Assembly: GCA_018335855.1 (NCBI GenBank)
Contig: JAGXRM010000027.1
Coordinates: forward strand, 62,001 to 126,000
DNA from: Clostridiales bacterium
GTDB lineage: Bacteria; Bacillota; Dethiobacteria; Dethiobacterales; Dethiobacteraceae
Length of the DNA: 64,000 nucleotides
Reading direction: 5' to 3'
The notes under the pieces were generated by a model. It did not search any database. It had not been told where the DNA came from and saw nothing but the letters and a program-made list of their open reading frames with translations. Below are positions 1 through 8,122 of this stretch, piece after piece. The position numbers were made by a program, and so were the translations under genes. The first letter of the stretch is position 1. The number at the start of each line of letters is the position of its first letter.

Positions 1-402
1 TTTAATGGTAAACTCGCTCTGTAAGTCACTGCCCGCGACAATCACGTTTCTGCCGCCTGTGTGAGCCACTCCCAGTAACTTTGGCGCCACAGCCCGCACC
101 ATCTGACGGGCAGGAATTTCATTTATTTTATCCACATCTGCCATTGACAGCTTTTCCACATCAAAAAGAACTTCAGGGATGGTAATTCCACCGTAAGAAA
201 ATGCCAGTTCACCCGTGTCCGGCGTAATTACGATATTTGCGCCAAACTCCGCCATTTGCCGCGTCATTTGCTCTTTCATGCTCTCCACCACATTATAAAC
301 GGAAACGATGGTGGCAATGCCGATGACCAGACCCAGCACAACAAAAACCATTTTGGATTTACGCCGGCGGAGGTTATTTATAGCAATTTGAAATAAAGTC
401 AT
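1..402 (-). CDS. FtsX/MacB-type ABC transporter permease, N-terminal part
   Basis: The reading frame starts at the ATG at 402 and stays open to the left edge, so only the first 134 residues are present. It begins MTLFQIAINNLRRRK, followed by one hydrophobic segment (about residues 18-38). A periplasm-facing region with the motif FGANIVITP follows, as in the homologous permease at 1155-2354. FtsX/MacB permeases have one N-terminal helix, a large extracytoplasmic domain and three C-terminal helices; only the first parts are visible here. It follows the ATPase gene by 12 bases and is the second permease of the same operon. The cargo is not evident from the sequence. The locus type suggests iron or a redox-linked substrate. 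Confidence 0.85.
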   Translation of the reverse strand, partial: MTLFQIAINNLRRRKSKMVFVVLGLVIGIATIVSVYNVVESMKEQMTRQMAEFGANIVITPDTGELAFSYGGITIPEVLFDVEKLSMADVDKINEIPARQMVRAVAPKLLGVAHTGGRNVIVAGSDLQSEFTIK

Positions 403-414
403 TATGCACCTCCG

Positions 415-1131
415 TTATCTGGCTTTCCTGGTAGCAAGCTGCAGGATTTCCGCCTTATCTGTACATAACTGTCCATCTTTCATAATGATGGTCCGACCCA
501 TGGAAGTAGTATTCTCCGGGTTATGGGTAACCATCAGAATGGTCAGACCTTCACTGTTAAGTTCATGGAAAAGAGCCATGATTTCCTCTCCGGTTCGGGT
601 ATCCAAACTGCCCGTGGGCTCATCGGCCAAAACAAGCGGCGGTTCGTTCACTATAGCACGGGCAATGGCTACCCGTTCCTGCTCACCGCCGGACATTTGG
701 TTGGGCAGCCGGTTCATCTTTCCGGCCAGTCCCACCCGGGCAAGGACGTGTTCCGCCATTTCCCTTTTCTGTCTACCGGAATGGCTGGTCGTCGTCAAAG
801 GCAGCATTACATTCTCCATAGCCGTCAAATACGGAATTAACTGGAATTGCTGAAATACAAACCCCAGATATTCCCGACGAAAATCGGCCCGCTTCTCCTG
901 GGAAAGAGCATACAAATCAATCCCGTCAATTTCAATTTTACCGGTAGATGGGGGGTTTAACCCGCCGATGATGCTAAGAAGCGTACTTTTACCTGAGCCT
1001 GATTGGCCCATGACAGCCACCGATTCCCCTTTGTAGATTTCCAGGCTGACACCGCGGAGCGCTTCCACTTCATCTCCGAACGATTTATATGTCTTCCTTA
1101 AATTGTCTGTTTTAATGAGTACTTCTGACAT
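415..1131 (-). CDS. ABC transporter ATP-binding protein (MacB/LolD-type)
   Basis: This 238-residue ATPase would drive the two FtsX-type permeases on either side. The Walker A motif is GQSGSGKST (about residues 42-50), the signature motif is SGGEQER and the Walker B motif is LVLADEPTG. The H-loop histidine lies in MVTHNPE. Length and motif order are those of the LolD/MacB/YknY family, which couples ATP hydrolysis to mechanical work on extracytoplasmic substrates rather than classical import. It lies between the two permease genes with short gaps (23 and 12 bases), which indicates co-transcription with the DUF2318 gene upstream. Confidence 0.93.
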   Translation of the reverse strand: MSEVLIKTDNLRKTYKSFGDEVEALRGVSLEIYKGESVAVMGQSGSGKSTLLSIIGGLNPPSTGKIEIDGIDLYALSQEKRADFRREYLGFVFQQFQLIPYLTAMENVMLPLTTTSHSGRQKREMAEHVLARVGLAGKMNRLPNQMSGGEQERVAIARAIVNEPPLVLADEPTGSLDTRTGEEIMALFHELNSEGLTILMVTHNPENTTSMGRTIIMKDGQLCTDKAEILQLATRKAR

Positions 1132-1154
1132 GTTCTTCCTCCCTTTCCCCGTCC

Positions 1155-2354
1155 TTAGATGAAGCGGAGCGCTTCAACCGGATCCAGTCGAGCAGCTTTC
1201 AATGCCGGATAAATACTGGCAGCAACTGAGAGCGCCGCGGCCAGGATAACTGAGGGTAATATCATTTCCGTATTCCAGGGTACGCCAACACTCATTTGTG
1301 CCAAAAACGGCCCGGCCGCACGGGCAACCACATTTCCCACAACAAAGCCGATGATACCGCCTAAAACACTGACCATAACCGCTTCAAGCAAAATAATCTG
1401 CATCACATGCATCTGGCGAAATCCGATGGCCCTGAAAATGCCGATTTCCCGGGTCCGTTCATTTACCGATGATAGCATGGTGGTTAACACAACCAGGGCG
1501 GCGATCAACAGAACCACTCCTGACAAAGCAATGCCGAAAGAACTAAAGCGATCAATGGTTTCTTCACGAACAAGGGCAGCCTGCCTGAGCGCCGTGACCC
1601 GTCCGTTTGGCAACACATCTGTTAATTGCGCCACAATTTCTTCCACAGGGCAGAAGTTGCAGTATGCCGACACTTCAATCATGGAGAATTCGCCGGGGCG
1701 TCCGAGCAGTCCTTGCACAACGAGTAAGTTGCCGTACATCAATCCGTCTTCCTCGGTACCAAGCTCGTTTAATACACCAAAGACCCTAAATTCCCTGCCG
1801 TTTACAGTCATTGTGTCACCGGGTGCCACACCAAATGCACGGGCCGCACTACTGCCAAGCAGGAGAGAATCTTCGGGAATATCAAGGAGGGCCAAGTCCC
1901 TCACTTTCTGTCCGGGAGCTAAACCGGCCTGTTCACGCAATGAAAACCATGGTTTCATTGTAAATTCCCGCTTTGTGTCCACACCGACAAGGAGCGCGTT
2001 CTGGTCGTCAGCCATCACGGCACCAACTATTTTCGGTGATATAATATTTACACTATCGCCATCAGGAATTTCCCTGATTTTAGGCAAATCCTCTTCGGTA
2101 AGTAATTGCACATTGAAGGAGACTTCGGAAACTTGTGTCCCCCCATAACTGAGTTCCATACCTTCGGAACGGGGTGTAATCACCACATTGGCCCCAAATT
2201 CATCCAGGCGGTCACCCAGCTCCAGGCGCATGGCCTGGACGATGCTAAATAACGCCACCACCGTGGCTACCCCGACCACCAGGCCGACCACCAGAAATGC
2301 CATCTTAATTTTTCGCCGCTTCAGATTGTTAAAAGCAATCTGGAAAATACTCAT
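1155..2354 (-). CDS. FtsX/MacB-type ABC transporter permease
   Basis: This is a full-length permease of 399 residues. A transmembrane helix at about residues 17-37 is followed by a large extracytoplasmic MacB_PCD-like domain (about 40-265). Three C-terminal helices follow (about 275-297, 325-347 and 360-385), ending in the typical YPALKAARLDPVEALRFI tail. The FtsX signature NERTREIGIFRAIGF is present near residue 298. A pair of cysteines (NFCPVE and nearby Cys) lies in the outer domain. It is paired with the ATPase at 415-1131 and the truncated second permease. Two paralogous permeases plus one ATPase next to a DUF2318 protein is the arrangement of the Campylobacter Cj1660-Cj1663 iron locus; the functional parallel is inferred. 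Confidence 0.92.
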   Translation of the reverse strand: MSIFQIAFNNLKRRKIKMAFLVVGLVVGVATVVALFSIVQAMRLELGDRLDEFGANVVITPRSEGMELSYGGTQVSEVSFNVQLLTEEDLPKIREIPDGDSVNIISPKIVGAVMADDQNALLVGVDTKREFTMKPWFSLREQAGLAPGQKVRDLALLDIPEDSLLLGSSAARAFGVAPGDTMTVNGREFRVFGVLNELGTEEDGLMYGNLLVVQGLLGRPGEFSMIEVSAYCNFCPVEEIVAQLTDVLPNGRVTALRQAALVREETIDRFSSFGIALSGVVLLIAALVVLTTMLSSVNERTREIGIFRAIGFRQMHVMQIILLEAVMVSVLGGIIGFVVGNVVARAAGPFLAQMSVGVPWNTEMILPSVILAAALSVAASIYPALKAARLDPVEALRFI

Positions 2355-2387
2355 CGGTGCACCTCACGCATGTTAATATGACCAGTG

Positions 2388-2837
2388 TTAAAGCGCAATT
2401 TCGTATACTTGTCCGTTCCCGTAGCCAATCTTCTTGATCAGCTGGCCATCTTTATAAATATGGACTTCCTGATGACACCCGAAATCTTCCACCTTTGCCT
2501 CAACTTCGGTATCATTGTAGTTAGCCACATAGTATTCCAGTCCGACTTGACGTAGTTCTTCGGTAGAAACGGCCGCACCGCCGCCACTGCAACCACCGCA
2601 ACCACCGCCACCGCCTGCGGCGCCAAAACCGCCACCAGGGTTTGTTCTGGCGAAAATGTAATTGTTAAATCCCATAAAGATGATCACAGAAAGCAATCCC
2701 ACAATAACGTAATCTTTAAGCGTCGTCAGACCACCCTTATTTGCCGTATTGCTTGTTCTGCTAACTGGATTACGCTGTGTAACTTCCTCGCATTCTTCCA
2801 TACCAAACTCGTCATCGTTAATAAAATCTTTTGGCAT
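2388..2837 (-). CDS. Gly/Cys-rich single-pass membrane protein of unknown function
   Basis: I do not recognise this 149-residue protein as a named family. It has an acidic, soluble N-terminus (about residues 1-40), one transmembrane helix (about 42-63) and then an unusual glycine/cysteine run, GGGGGCGGCSGGG. A small C-terminal domain with a lone cysteine (DFGCHQEVHIYKDGQ) follows. The CGGC pair and the third cysteine could bind a metal or exchange disulfides outside the cell; this is inference. It has a clear AGGTGT-type ribosome binding site and lies between the DUF2318 gene (30 bases upstream) and the permease, so it is almost certainly part of the same operon. The C-terminal part could be a redox or metal-handling domain. 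Confidence 0.8.
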   Translation of the reverse strand: MPKDFINDDEFGMEECEEVTQRNPVSRTSNTANKGGLTTLKDYVIVGLLSVIIFMGFNNYIFARTNPGGGFGAAGGGGGCGGCSGGGAAVSTEELRQVGLEYYVANYNDTEVEAKVEDFGCHQEVHIYKDGQLIKKIGYGNGQVYEIAL

Positions 2838-2867
2838 ATTTACACCTCCGAGAAATTTTTGTGCGTA

Positions 2868-3455
2868 TTACAGCGACCGTATACGCCAATTCAGGACTTC
2901 TGCTTCTTCGATAATAATCATGCCATTCTCCACCACCGGGTTCATGTTAGAAGGCGGGTACTGACCGCAGGCAGTCGCACCGGAGATAAACTTATGGTCT
3001 TCTATGGTGTACGTAGTCCGGCATACGTCACAAACCAGCGTTTCGCCAGCCAGTGAAAATGTCCGACCCCGGCAGGGTTCGCACATGCTGCTCCCGGCAA
3101 AAAGCCTGCCCGAAGGTGTGATATACGCCATCAGTGGTACCAGTGTGCCTTCATCGTTCTCCAGCTCAAAAAATACAATATTATTTTCTTCAACTTCAGC
3201 CAACGGAATTTTAATCTGTCCGTTCTCCACAACCGGGTCCACCGCTGTCATGGAAATAAACTTTCCTACATAGGAACGTGGGGCAACAACGGGCTCGCCA
3301 AAATAATCTACACTAGCCTGTGCAGGCTTAAAAAACGTAAACGCGGTTACGGCTGCTACTACTAGAATCGCAACCGCTACCAATATGAGCGGAAACTTAC
3401 TCTTTTCAGGTTGGGTGAACTGCTGTTTCTTACCCGGTGATTTCTGTTTAGACAC
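2868..3455 (-). CDS. DUF2318 (Fe-S/metal-site) membrane-anchored protein
   Basis: This 195-residue protein has an N-terminal anchor (about residues 24-44) and an extracytoplasmic DUF2318 domain. The diagnostic cysteines are CEPC, then CDVC after about 14 residues, and a later lone Cys in ATACGQYPP. Two copies of a short unit (VVENGxIxI) frame the domain at about residues 75 and 175. DUF2318 proteins are found beside FTR1/P19 iron transporters and MacB-like ABC permeases, as in Campylobacter Cj1660; the exact role is unknown. It is the first gene of the ABC operon, with a candidate promoter and a BlaI-like operator just upstream. No FTR1 or P19 gene is visible here, but the operon continues past the left edge. 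Confidence 0.85.
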   Translation of the reverse strand: MSKQKSPGKKQQFTQPEKSKFPLILVAVAILVVAAVTAFTFFKPAQASVDYFGEPVVAPRSYVGKFISMTAVDPVVENGQIKIPLAEVEENNIVFFELENDEGTLVPLMAYITPSGRLFAGSSMCEPCRGRTFSLAGETLVCDVCRTTYTIEDHKFISGATACGQYPPSNMNPVVENGMIIIEEAEVLNWRIRSL

Positions 3456-3476
3456 TGTGTATTCCTCCTTATGTTC

Positions 3477-3495
3477 TACTAATGTGTGTAGTAGC
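3477..3495 (-). promoter_or_regulatory. Candidate BlaI-like operator upstream of the DUF2318 operon
   Basis: An inverted repeat CTACTA-N7-TAGTAG lies just downstream of the predicted -10 element and ahead of the ribosome binding site. It contains the half-site TGTAGTAG, which also occurs in the blaI promoter region (5061-5069). A repressor bound here would block elongation from the DUF2318 promoter. The assignment to the neighbouring BlaI-family protein is inference. Confidence 0.45.
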
Positions 3496-3504
3496 TAATT
3501 CCTA

Positions 3505-3533
3505 TTATAAATCCGCATCCTGGAAAATACAAC
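3505..3533 (-). promoter_or_regulatory. Promoter of the DUF2318/ABC operon
   Basis: On the minus strand there is TTGTAT, a 17-base spacer and TATAAT, upstream of an AAGGAGG ribosome binding site for the DUF2318 gene. The -10 element is at 3505-3510 and the -35 element at 3528-3533. Confidence 0.6.
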
Positions 3534-3586
3534 CCTCTAAATTTGAACATTTTGTGAACAATCACACTAACTCATTTAAATAAAAA

Positions 3587-3602
3587 AGGACCAACAGGCC
3601 CT
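3587..3602 (-). terminator. Intrinsic terminator after the M56 peptidase gene
   Basis: On the minus strand a 6-bp stem (AGGGCC/GGTCCT, one G-U pair) with a TGTT loop is followed directly by a run of U. It starts about 15 bases past the stop codon at 3617. Confidence 0.65.
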
Positions 3603-3616
3603 ATTTTCAAAAATTC

Positions 3617-4588
3617 TTAGCAGATAAAACCCAAATACAGTACCGTACCGCTAAATACAGCTAAAAGCAGTGTTGCAAATAAAACGGCAGGAAGCATTTT
3701 TTCATTTCTGAAATCTCCCAGAAGGCTGGTCACCCTCTGTTCCAGGTCATTCTTCCCGCCAGTGAAACCAAATGCCAGGCCCAGTCGCATCTCCCTGTCA
3801 TGTAACAGCAGACGCCAGACTTTCACCAGTGTTGCTGCATAGGCCCGGGAATTACCGGTAAGATTTACCGTTTCTCTGTCACAGAGACGCTCATTCTCTT
3901 GTAAATAACGGTTTAACAAAATTCGGCTAAACGGACTGAAAAACATGGCATCACGCAGGAAGTAAAGGAGCCAGCCCCTCAAAGTATCACCACGGCAGAT
4001 ATGCACTAATTCGTGAGTTAAAATATCATCCAACTCCCGCTCTGATAGCTGTGGAAGCAGATTTGTACTAAGGATAATAACCGGTTTAAAGACCCCCGCC
4101 GCAAAGGCGGCAAATCCGTCCCGTCCACTAAAAATTACTTCAGGGACACCGATATTTAGTGCAGAACTGCGTATATTTAAAATCCGCATCACGCGGTTTC
4201 TTTGTTGCTCATCCATAGGGACAGCGCGTATACGCATACGATTAACGAGCAGCGCACTCGCTACTGCCTTTAATATGCCTGCAATGAGTAAAACAATCAG
4301 TGCCGGACCCAGATAGCGGACTGCAGCAGTGCCAAGGCGGCAAAAAGAATTGAAAAGCATCCAGCCAGGACCTGCCGGGTATACCCCTGCCTGGCAACGT
4401 TTTGTAAGAATCGTATGATAGAGGGCATACCCGGCGAACGGAGTCGCCAACCCTAATAAATAAAGCTGCATCCGCTGAAGCGGACTGCGAATATTAAATA
4501 CTTTCAGGCAAATAAGAATAGCCGGGAAAATAAAAAAATAACCGAAAAAAACGTAAATGAAGAAAGAGTGAAAATCACTTAGCCTCAT
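3617..4588 (-). CDS. M56 (BlaR1/MecR1-type) membrane zinc peptidase
   Basis: The protein has 323 residues when started at the ATG at 4588 (MRLSDFHSFF). A longer frame to 4636 would only run back into the preceding gene. It is membrane-embedded, with hydrophobic segments at about residues 7-28, 38-56, 85-108 and at the C-terminus. The peptidase core carries the zinc motif HELVH (about residue 195) and a downstream glutamate region (NERLCDRE). BlaR1-type proteins sense a signal and cleave the partner BlaI repressor. This one ends soon after the last helix and lacks the beta-lactam sensor domain, so the ligand is probably not a beta-lactam. It overlaps the BlaI-family gene by 14 bases, which supports translational coupling. 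Confidence 0.85.
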   Translation of the reverse strand: MRLSDFHSFFIYVFFGYFFIFPAILICLKVFNIRSPLQRMQLYLLGLATPFAGYALYHTILTKRCQAGVYPAGPGWMLFNSFCRLGTAAVRYLGPALIVLLIAGILKAVASALLVNRMRIRAVPMDEQQRNRVMRILNIRSSALNIGVPEVIFSGRDGFAAFAAGVFKPVIILSTNLLPQLSERELDDILTHELVHICRGDTLRGWLLYFLRDAMFFSPFSRILLNRYLQENERLCDRETVNLTGNSRAYAATLVKVWRLLLHDREMRLGLAFGFTGGKNDLEQRVTSLLGDFRNEKMLPAVLFATLLLAVFSGTVLYLGFIC

Positions 4589-5018
4589 CGTCTTCACCGT
4601 CCTGAAAATCGGCCAGTAATTTTTCCAGCTTGGCAATTGTTTCCCGGTCTTTATTTCCTACCCGTGCGATAAAATGAGCCATGGTGGCATCGGCAAAATC
4701 TTCTAAGAGGCTGTCAACCACGTTAACGACCACATTTTCAGCAAACTCTTCCCGGGTCATTGCCGGTACAAAGTATGAAGTGTTGCCTTCCTTGCGCTTT
4801 TTTAATAAGTTTTTATCAGTAAGACGGCCCATGATGGTCATAACAGTGGTATAGGCAATCTCCCGCCGGGATGCCAATTCTTCAAAAACATCACGCACAC
4901 AAACTTCACATTCCACACGCCAGATAATATCCATAATATCGCTTTCCAGATTCCCCAGTATTTTATTGAGTCCCTGCATACCGGGCTTGAAATCTGTAGG
5001 TACATGCTTCATCTTCAC
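4575..5018 (-). CDS. BlaI/MecI/CopY-family transcriptional repressor
   Basis: This 147-residue regulator has a winged-helix domain with the family pattern LGNLESDIMDIIWR...AYTTVMTIMGRLTDKNLLKKRKEGNTSYFVP. A C-terminal dimerisation helix region follows. BlaI-type repressors bind TACA/TGTA dyads as dimers and are inactivated by cleavage by the M56 partner, encoded immediately downstream with a 14-base overlap. The N-terminus carries about 15 residues more than compact family members. The promoter region has inverted CCTGTA half-sites flanking the -10 element, which suggests autoregulation. A similar half-site occurs ahead of the DUF2318 operon, so that operon may be a target; this is inferred. 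Confidence 0.9.
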   Translation of the reverse strand: MKMKHVPTDFKPGMQGLNKILGNLESDIMDIIWRVECEVCVRDVFEELASRREIAYTTVMTIMGRLTDKNLLKKRKEGNTSYFVPAMTREEFAENVVVNVVDSLLEDFADATMAHFIARVGNKDRETIAKLEKLLADFQDGEDDEAK

Positions 5019-5032
5019 GGCCTCCTAACAAT

Positions 5033-5072
5033 CCTGTACTGCTATTATACTGCAGCTCTCTACTACAGGCAA
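5033..5072 (-). promoter_or_regulatory. Promoter and candidate operator of the BlaI/M56 operon
   Basis: The minus strand carries TTGCCT (5067-5072), a 17-base spacer and TATAAT (5044-5049). The half-sites CCTGTAGTAG and CCTGTACTG face each other around the -10 element (5033-5069), where a BlaI-type dimer pair would block RNA polymerase. Confidence 0.55.
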
Positions 5073-5111
5073 TAGTGAGTTTAGCAGAAGACGGTCAGGG
5101 TGTGCTTTAAC

Positions 5112-5690
5112 TTACGATTTACGGCTACCCGGCTTAACAGCCGGCGAGCCCGCAAGGCAGAGGGGGCAGTCATCAGGGTCATATGTTTCCACATCGACTT
5201 GAATCAGGGATGCATACGGCACACCGAAATCGGCCGTTCCGCCGCTGCGGTCAACAATTGTACCTACGCCAACCACATCGCCGCCCCATTCCTTTACCAG
5301 TTCAATGACTTCCCGAACAGAACCGCCTGTCGTCACCACATCTTCCAAAACGAGCACCCGTTCTCCGCGCTCAATGGTAAAGCCGCGGCGAAGTGTCATG
5401 GCCCCCTCTTTATCCCGCTCCGCAAATAAGCCGCGGACGCCAAGGTTCCTCGCTGTTTCATACGCGATAATCACACCACCCAGCGCCGGCCCGATACATA
5501 AATCAGTTGTTTCTGCGGCAAAACGTTCCGCCAGAGATTTACACAGTGTTTCTGCATGCTCCGGATATTGAAACACTCTGGCACATTGTAAATAGCGACC
5601 ACTATGTTTGCCTGATGTCAGTTGAAAGTGCCCTTCGAGCAGAACACCAGTTTGAGCAAATATAGCAAGAATATCTTCTCTGCCAATCAT
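5112..5690 (-). CDS. pyrE: Orotate phosphoribosyltransferase
   Basis: PyrE joins orotate to PRPP to make orotidine 5'-phosphate in UMP synthesis. The 192-residue protein has the PRPP-binding loop VLVLEDVVTTGGSV (about residues 110-123) and the N-terminal LTSGKHSGRYLQC segment that contacts PRPP. It ends with a short cysteine-containing tail (DDCPLCLAG) that is longer than the minimal fold and might bind metal; such tails occur in some PyrE proteins. It is the last gene of the pyrC-K-D-F-E run, and its start codon abuts the pyrF stop codon. Confidence 0.95.
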   Translation of the reverse strand: MIGREDILAIFAQTGVLLEGHFQLTSGKHSGRYLQCARVFQYPEHAETLCKSLAERFAAETTDLCIGPALGGVIIAYETARNLGVRGLFAERDKEGAMTLRRGFTIERGERVLVLEDVVTTGGSVREVIELVKEWGGDVVGVGTIVDRSGGTADFGVPYASLIQVDVETYDPDDCPLCLAGSPAVKPGSRKS

Positions 5691-6410
5691 CTAAGCACTC
5701 TCCTCTTCTATTTCCGCTAATAACCGGCGCGCCGCATCTCCCGGGTCTGCAGCCGCAGTCAGGGGACGTCCGATCACCAGGTAATCAGCACCGGCCGACA
5801 ACGCGTCTTTTGGTGTGACAATGCGTGTTTGGTCATCAGTGGCCGCCCAGGCCGGACGGATGCCCGGCGTGACAATTAAAAATGATTCTCCACAGGCCCG
5901 ACGAATCCACGGTATCTCTCTGGCAGAAGCAACTACACCGTCAAGGCCGGCCTTCTGGCAAAGCGATGCCAGGTGTACCACCTGTTCCTGCATAGAGCGG
6001 GAGGCCCCAACTTCATCATGGAGTTCCTGCTCCGACATTGACGTCAGCACAGTGACTCCAATCAGCAGCGGCGGCAAGAAGCCTGCCTTCTCCGCCCGGG
6101 CATGGGACGCCTGCACGACAGCCTTCATCATATTGATCCCTCCGGAAGCATGAACATTAAACATAAACGAGCCCAGACCGACCACTGCTTCCGCCGCCCT
6201 GGCGGCTGTATTGGGGATATCGTGGAATTTTAGGTCAAGAAATACCTTTGCTCCTGCATCCACAATTTTTTTAATAATCCCCGGTCCTGTATTGTTATAT
6301 AGCTGTAGCCCCACTTTAAAAGCGCCGGTATAATTCGCTAGGCTTTCAACCAGACGCATAGCTTCATTCTCTGTATCAACATCAAGTGCTACAATTATTT
6401 TTTCCCGCAT
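5691..6410 (-). CDS. pyrF: Orotidine 5'-phosphate decarboxylase
   Basis: PyrF decarboxylates OMP to UMP. I start it at the ATG at 6410 ([11 protein letters not shown]), which has an AGGAGG site nine bases upstream; a TTG two codons earlier is the alternative. The catalytic D-K-x-x-D network is visible as [12 protein letters not shown], and the phosphate-binding end as VTPGIRP and YLVIGRPLT. The length of 239 residues is normal for the short-type enzyme. It overlaps the end of pyrD by 16 bases, consistent with tight operon coupling. Confidence 0.95.
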   Translation of the reverse strand: MREKIIVALDVDTENEAMRLVESLANYTGAFKVGLQLYNNTGPGIIKKIVDAGAKVFLDLKFHDIPNTAARAAEAVVGLGSFMFNVHASGGINMMKAVVQASHARAEKAGFLPPLLIGVTVLTSMSEQELHDEVGASRSMQEQVVHLASLCQKAGLDGVVASAREIPWIRRACGESFLIVTPGIRPAWAATDDQTRIVTPKDALSAGADYLVIGRPLTAAADPGDAARRLLAEIEEESA

Positions 6411-7351
6411 CCACAAACGCCTCCTGTAACAGGTCTTAACGATTCTTTGGCCAAACCCACAATCCGGGACACAGACTCGAAACCGTTTTCGCTCAGATAA
6501 TCAGCAATGCCGTCCACAGTCTCGGGACATACCATGGGATTGGTAAAATTAGCGGCACCTATTGCGACTGCACTGGCTCCAGCCAGTAAAAACTCCAACG
6601 CATCCCTGGCGCCAGTGATTCCACCCATTCCGATGACCGGTATCTTTACCGCGGAGCTGACCTGCCACACCATACGCAGTGCTACCGGCTTGATGGCCGG
6701 CCCGGATAATCCCCCAGTGATATTAGCCAGCACCGGGCGTCGGGTAGCAGTATCGATGGCCATACCAAGCAATGTATTAATCAGCGAAACAGCGTCCGCG
6801 CCAGCGCTTTCAGCAGCCCGGGCAATCTCGGTAATATCCGTAACATTGGGGGAGAGTTTGACAATTAATGTTTTCTTTGTGGAACGGCGCAGATTTCCCA
6901 CCAGTGATTCCACCACACAGGGTTCTGTCCCAAACGCCATTCCCCCGGCAGAAACGTTAGGGCAGGAAATATTCACTTCATAAGCCGCCGCCTCTTCTTC
7001 TTCCTCCAGGAAGTCAATCACTCTCAGATAGTCTTCTGCGCTGTGTCCGGCAACATTAACAATAACAGGGACGCCGCAGTGTGCCAGTTCACGGATTTTT
7101 TCTCTTGCTGCCTTAACCCCGGGATTCTGCAAACCAATGGCATTTAACAGGCCCGCCGGCGTTTCTGCCAGTCGAACCGGATGATTACCCGAGCACGGTT
7201 CGGCAGTTGTCCCTTTAACTACAATAGCTCCCAGCCTGCTCAAGTCAAAAAACGGGGCATATTCTTCGCCGTAACCGAAACAGCCTGAAGCGGGCATCAC
7301 CGGATTTTGCATCGTCAACCTGCCAATGTTAACGGTCAAATCAGGATTCAT
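6395..7351 (-). CDS. pyrD: Dihydroorotate dehydrogenase B, catalytic subunit
   Basis: This 318-residue FMN enzyme oxidises dihydroorotate to orotate. The class 1B active site is visible as NISCPN (about residue 128), and the FMN-binding segments as [10 protein letters not shown] and [19 protein letters not shown]. It works with the PyrK iron-sulfur/FAD subunit encoded just upstream, which passes electrons to NAD+. The start codon of pyrD overlaps the stop codon of pyrK (ATGA). The C-terminus ends in Cys-x-Cys-Gly (VCGCGKK), which is an unusual tail but short. Confidence 0.95.
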   Translation of the reverse strand: MNPDLTVNIGRLTMQNPVMPASGCFGYGEEYAPFFDLSRLGAIVVKGTTAEPCSGNHPVRLAETPAGLLNAIGLQNPGVKAAREKIRELAHCGVPVIVNVAGHSAEDYLRVIDFLEEEEEAAAYEVNISCPNVSAGGMAFGTEPCVVESLVGNLRRSTKKTLIVKLSPNVTDITEIARAAESAGADAVSLINTLLGMAIDTATRRPVLANITGGLSGPAIKPVALRMVWQVSSAVKIPVIGMGGITGARDALEFLLAGASAVAIGAANFTNPMVCPETVDGIADYLSENGFESVSRIVGLAKESLRPVTGGVCGCGKK

Positions 7352-8112
7352 CGGAATACCTCCTCACCGGAAAACACGGGGCCGTCTACGCAAACCCGTT
7401 GATATGCTTCCCCGGAATTCTGAAATGTCTCCACTACGCAACCCAGACAGGCTCCAACTCCACATGCCATCCGTGCCTCCAGAGAAACATACGTCTGAGC
7501 ATAATATTGGGCGGCCACCCGAACCATTGCACGGAGCATCCCTTCCGGCCCGCAACCGTATACCGGCACCGCTCCCTTTTGCAAGAACTGCTCCAAAACT
7601 TCCGTTACCGGACCGTGATGGCCGGCAGAACCGTCATCGGTTGCTGTCTCCAATACGGTCAAAAACGGAGTTATTGCTTTAGGTATGTACAACTGATCCG
7701 CTTTCTGTGCGCCGAAAAGGAAAATAACCTGTTTCCCTGCTTCGCATAGTGTCCTTGCCAGATAACAGAGAGGCGCCACGCCAATTCCTCCGGCCACAAG
7801 GATGGCAGCAGGCGCATCGGTTACGGGGAAACCATTCCCCAGAGGCCCAAGGATATCCACCGAATCGCCAGGCTTTTTTTCTGCAAGCAGACGGGTTCCC
7901 CTGCCACTGGCACGGTAAAGCAGGACAAGGCCGCCCTCTCCATCATCATGGACACTGAGCGGCCGCCGCAGGAAAGGATCCAGAGTCGGTGACACAGAAA
8001 TTTGCACAAACTGGCCCGGCCTGGCATAAATACTGTCATCCAGGACCATACGCCGGATATCTGGCGCTACCAGGGTATGCTCTTTAATATACATTACTTT
8101 CATTTGCGGCAT
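7348..8112 (-). CDS. pyrK: Dihydroorotate dehydrogenase B, electron transfer subunit
   Basis: PyrK carries FAD and a [2Fe-2S] cluster and links PyrD to NAD+. I place the start at the ATG at 8112 ([12 protein letters not shown]), with AAGGAG six bases upstream; a start at 8133 would overlap pyrC. The protein has an FAD-binding barrel with RPLSVHD, an NAD-binding region beginning [12 protein letters not shown], and a C-terminal cluster motif [11 protein letters not shown] with a further Cys at VCVDGPVF. The length of 254 residues is typical. Confidence 0.94.
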   Translation of the reverse strand: MPQMKVMYIKEHTLVAPDIRRMVLDDSIYARPGQFVQISVSPTLDPFLRRPLSVHDDGEGGLVLLYRASGRGTRLLAEKKPGDSVDILGPLGNGFPVTDAPAAILVAGGIGVAPLCYLARTLCEAGKQVIFLFGAQKADQLYIPKAITPFLTVLETATDDGSAGHHGPVTEVLEQFLQKGAVPVYGCGPEGMLRAMVRVAAQYYAQTYVSLEARMACGVGACLGCVVETFQNSGEAYQRVCVDGPVFSGEEVFR

Positions 8113-8122
8113 AATTATCTCC

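Noticed and set aside
1351-2148. 265-codon plus-strand frame inside the FtsX permease gene
   Set aside because: Shadow of a permease with intact family motifs; Ser/Thr/Pro-rich composition.
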